The position numbers were made by a program, and so were the translations under genes. A DNA stretch of 26,179 nt, taken from positions 1-26,179 of the forward strand of contig JABWAM010000006.1 of the NCBI GenBank assembly GCA_013360985.1. Reading direction: 5' to 3'. This stretch comes from Verrucomicrobiia bacterium. Lineage in GTDB: Bacteria; Verrucomicrobiota; Verrucomicrobiia; JABWAM01. Below are positions 23,140 through 26,179 of the stretch, in pieces. Position 1 is the stretch's first letter. Every line of letters begins with the position of its first letter. The notes beneath the pieces were generated by a model. The model had not been told where the DNA came from. It did no database searches and worked only from the letters and a program-made list of their open reading frames with translations.

Positions 23140-24326
23140 GCGGCACCAGCCAGAAGGGGTTCCCTTGATCGTTCAAGGAAACGGCGCGCGGAGGAGGAAA
23201 AAGGCATCAGGCGCATCCAGTCCAACCGAATCGGCAGCCCTGTTTCAAGCGACTCCTGCGCCTTCAGCGCCAAGAAGACCGCCTCCGCTCCGCAGATCGC
23301 GTCGGTCGGGATCGGCTGCGCCCGGGAGAGGCATTCGTGCAGACAGAGCATCTCGGCGAAGTGTCCCTTGTCCACGCAAACCCGCGAGTCGTAGTAATAC
23401 CCCACCGCGATCTGTTCCTGCGTCAATTGCGCGCGCCATGCTCGAAGATCCTCGCGCAGACGGGCCTCTGTATATCCTTCGCAGGGACCGCGGGGATTCG
23501 ACTTGAGCGGGAAAAGGCGATCGCGTTCGCCAGGCGCCTGCGCGACGTTCAACTCGACGAAGTCCTGAGCCCGGATCGCCGTGTTGTTCGTGAAGATCTC
23601 GAGGCATTCCTTGGGAAATCCTTCAGTCCCGCAACCGCCTGAAGTGATCGCCGCACGCGCGTCGCCCGGCCAGGTGAGCACAAGGATGTGATTATCCGAT
23701 GGCGGACCGACGGCATAGATCGAATCGGGGCGTTCGCCCACCAGCCAGTTCAAGAGATCGAATATGTGGACGATCTCGTGGACCAAGGTGGATGCTCCGC
23801 GGCGGAGTTGTTCGCGATGAAACTCCGGCCAGAGCAGGTCTTCGCCAACGATACGGTAGTTGATGAGAGTTGGACCGAGGCGTCGCGCATCGAAAATCCG
23901 CTTCGTCTCCCGCATGATCTCCGAATAGCGGCGATTCATCCCGACCATCACAGGGACGGGTCGGACCGCCAGAATCTCGAGAATCCGGCGGGTGTCTTCC
24001 CAACCGAGGCTCATCGGTTTCTCGACAAAGAGGGCCTTGCCTGAAGCAGCAGCCGCCTCAATAAGAGGCAGACGGAAGTTTGGTCCTGTGCCGGAGATGA
24101 CCACGCGGATCTCGGGATCGGCAAAGACGCGGCGATAATCGGAGGTCGTATAGTCGGGGCGATAGGTCGCGGCGATCTTCGCGAGCAGGGCGGCATCGAG
24201 GTCGCACAACGCGCGGATGCGAAAGCCTGGGATGCGGGCGATGTTCGGCAGGTGATTGCCGCGCATGAATCCGCCACAACCGACAAAACCGACGGAGAGA
24301 GAAGTCGAAGGCGGAGATTCGGGCAT
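23136..24326 (-). CDS. Gfo/Idh/MocA-family NAD(P)-dependent oxidoreductase
   Basis: A 396-residue protein from ATG 24326; an in-frame GTG at 24341 gives five more residues. I prefer the ATG because GAGAAAGG lies just upstream. LSVGFVGCGGFMRGNHLPNI is the intact dinucleotide-binding loop (GxGxxG-like, with HLPNI). RVVISGTGPNFRL and FVEKPMSLGWEDTRRI give the EKP lysine. ASTLVHEIVHIFDLLNWLVG is the second conserved block, with the usual catalytic-area His. The enzyme should oxidise or reduce a sugar or cyclitol hydroxyl. It lies between the LacI regulator and the transporter, so it probably processes the imported substrate. The C-terminal region has an additional cysteine-containing CLHECLSRAQPIPT segment that is not diagnostic. 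It overlaps the SBP fusion start by four bases. Confidence 0.88.
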   Translation of the reverse strand: MPESPPSTSLSVGFVGCGGFMRGNHLPNIARIPGFRIRALCDLDAALLAKIAATYRPDYTTSDYRRVFADPEIRVVISGTGPNFRLPLIEAAAASGKALFVEKPMSLGWEDTRRILEILAVRPVPVMVGMNRRYSEIMRETKRIFDARRLGPTLINYRIVGEDLLWPEFHREQLRRGASTLVHEIVHIFDLLNWLVGERPDSIYAVGPPSDNHILVLTWPGDARAAITSGGCGTEGFPKECLEIFTNNTAIRAQDFVELNVAQAPGERDRLFPLKSNPRGPCEGYTEARLREDLRAWRAQLTQEQIAVGYYYDSRVCVDKGHFAEMLCLHECLSRAQPIPTDAICGAEAVFLALKAQESLETGLPIRLDWMRLMPFSSSARRFLERSREPLLAGAA

Positions 24327-24367
24327 GCGCCTTTCTCTCACGCGACAAAACCGAAGTCCAGCCTAAA

Positions 24368-24380
24368 GGTTTGGGCAACC
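24368..24380. promoter_or_regulatory. Possible operator-like palindrome upstream of the Gfo/Idh gene
   Basis: GGTTTGGGCAACC has inverted GGTT/AACC arms around five bases, in the 68-bp gap between the LacI-type gene and the oxidoreductase gene. LacI-family sites are usually longer palindromes with a central CG, which is lacking here. This is only a candidate. Confidence 0.2.
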
Positions 24381-24394
24381 GAAAGGGGGATGCG

Positions 24395-25411
24395 TCAACT
24401 CCTCTCGACGAGACGCGGCGGGATCTCCACCCGCGCTGGGCGCAAGCGGACGCCCCCGAGGCGAAGCAGGAGCCGCGAGGCGAGGGCTTGGCCGAGAGCG
24501 GCGGGATCCTGATGCACCACCGCCACATGTCTCCCGAGCGGCGTGGGCGCCAAATTGCCCGAGATCATCACGGGAAGGATCCTCCGCAGGATCGCGGGGT
24601 CCACGCTGAGAAGTTCGCCGACGAAACTCTCGCCGAGGATGGTGTTGGTGCAGAAACAGCCTTCGAAGCGGGAGAGGAAACCGGAGGCGCTACCCCGACG
24701 AATGCGCTCGGCGAGGTCTTCGGCGCCCGTAACCTCCCAGGTCTCCACGCTTCGTCCGACACCCGAAAAGGCCGCGAGGAAGCGCTGCATCCGCGCGCGG
24801 CTATCTCTCGGACGGGCGTTCTTGGCGGTCGGATCGTTGAGGGTGATGCCCAGAACGCGGCGGATGCCCTTGCTCTGGAAATGGCGCGCGGCCGCGAGGG
24901 AAAGCGACGCGGGAGGATTGAAGACCGAGTCGATTCGCGAATGGTGCCAATCGAAGGCGACAGAGGGCATGCGCGCGGCGAAGGCCAGGACTCGCGCCAT
25001 CGCGGCGCGCCCTCCGGCGGGGGGGCCGATGACGAGGCCGTCAATCATGCGCTGTTCAAGCAGAGAGAGCTCTTCATCCATCAGGGCGGCGTCTTCGTAG
25101 TGGTTGCTCAGGAGCAGCAAATAGCCTTTTCCTCGAACCTCCTGCTGGAAAGCGGCGACCACCGCAGGATAGAACGTCTGGCAAAGGTTGGGGAGCAGAA
25201 TCCCAATCGTCATCGAGCGACGGGTGCGGAGGCTGCGCGCGAGGAGGTTGGGGCGATATCCGAGACGGCGGGCTGCGGACAGAACACGAGCTTCCAGTCG
25301 CTCGCTGATGCGCCGCGCGCGCGCCTGCCCCGACAGCACCTGGGAAACGGTGGGAAGCGATGTGCCGACGGCGCGCGCAACGTCGCCAAGGGTGATCGGA
25401 CGGGAGGGCAT
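24395..25411 (-). CDS. LacI-family transcriptional regulator
   Basis: A 338-residue regulator from ATG 25411; a TTG at 25420 in frame would add three residues. The N-terminal helix-turn-helix reads ITLGDVARAVGTSLPTVSQV and the hinge region RRLGYRPNLLARSL, both typical of LacI/GalR proteins. The remaining about 270 residues are a periplasmic-binding-protein-like effector domain (MTIGILLPNL, ERMIDGLVIGPP-like QRMIDGLVIGPP, LGRHVAVVHQDPAALGQ). It should bind a sugar and control the transport genes downstream on the same strand. Effector and operator are unknown. The gene is 66 nt downstream of the glycosyltransferase and 68 nt upstream of the oxidoreductase. Confidence 0.92.
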   Translation of the reverse strand: MPSRPITLGDVARAVGTSLPTVSQVLSGQARARRISERLEARVLSAARRLGYRPNLLARSLRTRRSMTIGILLPNLCQTFYPAVVAAFQQEVRGKGYLLLLSNHYEDAALMDEELSLLEQRMIDGLVIGPPAGGRAAMARVLAFAARMPSVAFDWHHSRIDSVFNPPASLSLAAARHFQSKGIRRVLGITLNDPTAKNARPRDSRARMQRFLAAFSGVGRSVETWEVTGAEDLAERIRRGSASGFLSRFEGCFCTNTILGESFVGELLSVDPAILRRILPVMISGNLAPTPLGRHVAVVHQDPAALGQALASRLLLRLGGVRLRPARVEIPPRLVERS

Positions 25412-25477
25412 TTCCCGCAATTTTTGCCCGTAGACGACGAGCCAAGCAATGCTGAAGACGAGCGCGCGACGGGCGCG

Positions 25478-26179
25478 TCACGACAGGACTTTTCTGAACC
25501 ATTCCCCGCGGAAATGCGCCCAGGTCCATTCGGCTGCGGTTCGAAGCGCCGCTGGGCGCATTTCGGCCAGCTGCGCGCGTTCGTCGAGGCATCGGCGCAG
25601 TTGCGCGAGCAACGCGCCCGGCGCGAGCGGATCGAAGAGCCATCCGTTGACGCCCTCGCGCACGAAGTCCGCAATCCCCGCGTTCCTCGAGCAGAGGACG
25701 GGCACCCCGCTCGCCAGCGCCTCGGCGGCCGCCATACCGAAGCCGTCGCTGAGCGTTGGAAACACCAGCGCGTCCGCCTCTGCGAAAGCCCGGGAGAGAC
25801 GCGCGCGCGCAACGGCGCCGTGAAACACAAGGTTCGGTTGCCGCGCGAGCGCCTCGGGGTGGACGCGCAGGGCGCCGAACACATCGAGCCGCGCGGCATG
25901 CGGCGGGAGCGCGACGAAGGCTTCCTGGAGTCGGGGGAACCCTTTATGCAGCCCAACCGTGCCGACATAAACGAGTCGCAACGGGCCGCGTCCGCCCGAA
26001 CCGCCGTCCGCGTTCGGGGCGATTTGCGGAAAACCGAGAGGGATCGCCATCACCCGGTCCGGCGGAGCGCCGCCCTCCCTCAGCGTGCGCGCGGTCCACG
26101 AGGAGTTGGCGACGAGCGTGTCGGCGACGGCAATCTCCGCGTCCCGCCGGCGGTCGCGTTCGGCGGCGCGCGCGAGGAG
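25478..26179 (-). CDS. Glycosyltransferase family 4 (GT-B), C-terminal part
   Basis: The frame is open to the window edge, so the N-terminal acceptor-binding domain lies outside; the GTG at 26053 is not the start. Visible from upstream: DAEIAVADTLVANSSWTA (end of the first domain), then VMAIPLGFPQ. LRLVYVGTVGLHKGFPRLQE is the nucleotide-sugar domain start. FPTLSDGFGMAAAEALASG corresponds to the GT4 EX7E motif, with Asp in place of the first Glu. FVREGVNGWLFDP follows. It transfers a sugar from an activated donor, probably in surface glycan synthesis. It precedes the LacI gene on the same strand by 66 nt but may belong to a separate glycan gene set beyond the window. Confidence 0.88.
   Translation of the reverse strand, partial: LLARAAERDRRRDAEIAVADTLVANSSWTARTLREGGAPPDRVMAIPLGFPQIAPNADGGSGGRGPLRLVYVGTVGLHKGFPRLQEAFVALPPHAARLDVFGALRVHPEALARQPNLVFHGAVARARLSRAFAEADALVFPTLSDGFGMAAAEALASGVPVLCSRNAGIADFVREGVNGWLFDPLAPGALLAQLRRCLDERAQLAEMRPAALRTAAEWTWAHFRGEWFRKVLS

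Noticed and set aside
19238..23394. Long plus-strand ORFs opposite the transporter genes (381, 339 and 396 codons)
   Set aside because: The minus-strand frames encode clear ABC transporter domains; the plus-strand products have no motifs.

Overview
The window is GC-rich and most likely comes from a bacterium of the PVC superphylum (Verrucomicrobiota, Kiritimatiellota or Lentisphaerota type) or a similar lineage. The pointers are a PEP-CTERM-type sorting tail, an exported heparinase-like giant protein, a solute-binding-protein/permease fusion, and several Gfo/Idh/MocA and creatininase-family genes. This taxonomic call is an inference; there is no rRNA or other marker here to settle it.

Left part (1-2640): molybdenum cofactor genes on the + strand. 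The 3' end of moaC overlaps mogA. A 520-bp repeat-bearing spacer follows, then a MOSC-domain gene overlapping mobA. A decayed piece of an IS1380-like transposase lies directly behind mobA. Next is a 1374-codon gene for a secreted heparinase II/III-like protein, visibly less GC-rich than its surroundings (2642-6766). It is followed by a frameshifted SLOG/Rossmann-like gene (6876-7537) and a tRNA-Gly on the - strand.

Middle part (8095-14622): a sugar-metabolism-like island. A DegT-family aminotransferase and a creatininase-family amidohydrolase are translationally coupled on the - strand. Diverging from them by only 26 bp is a + strand series: a Gfo/Idh/MocA-like protein with an abnormal N-terminus, a HAD phosphatase, a deoxyhypusine-synthase-like protein, a PfkB-family sugar kinase and a tiny coupled ORF. 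HAD, DHS-like and PfkB genes form a tight unit whose joint substrate I cannot name. It is the best candidate here for an undescribed pathway.

Scar region (14623-18472): short gene remnants and repeats, a nucleotidyltransferase coupled to a 66-aa protein (possible toxin-antitoxin type pair), the first 35 codons of a miaA-like gene, a 5'-truncated PEP-CTERM protein, and an apparently intact DDE insertion sequence with two nested sets of inverted repeats.

Right part (18473-26179): a carbohydrate uptake locus on the - strand, in transcription order: glycosyltransferase (cut by the window edge), LacI-type regulator, Gfo/Idh/MocA dehydrogenase, solute-binding protein fused to a MalF-type permease, and a MalG-type permease. 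Both transporter proteins are unusual. The fusion carries a four-cysteine zinc-ribbon-like insert in its binding-protein part. The MalG partner carries about 360 extra residues after its first membrane helix, with a motif repeated three times. No ATPase gene is present, so a shared one must be encoded elsewhere.
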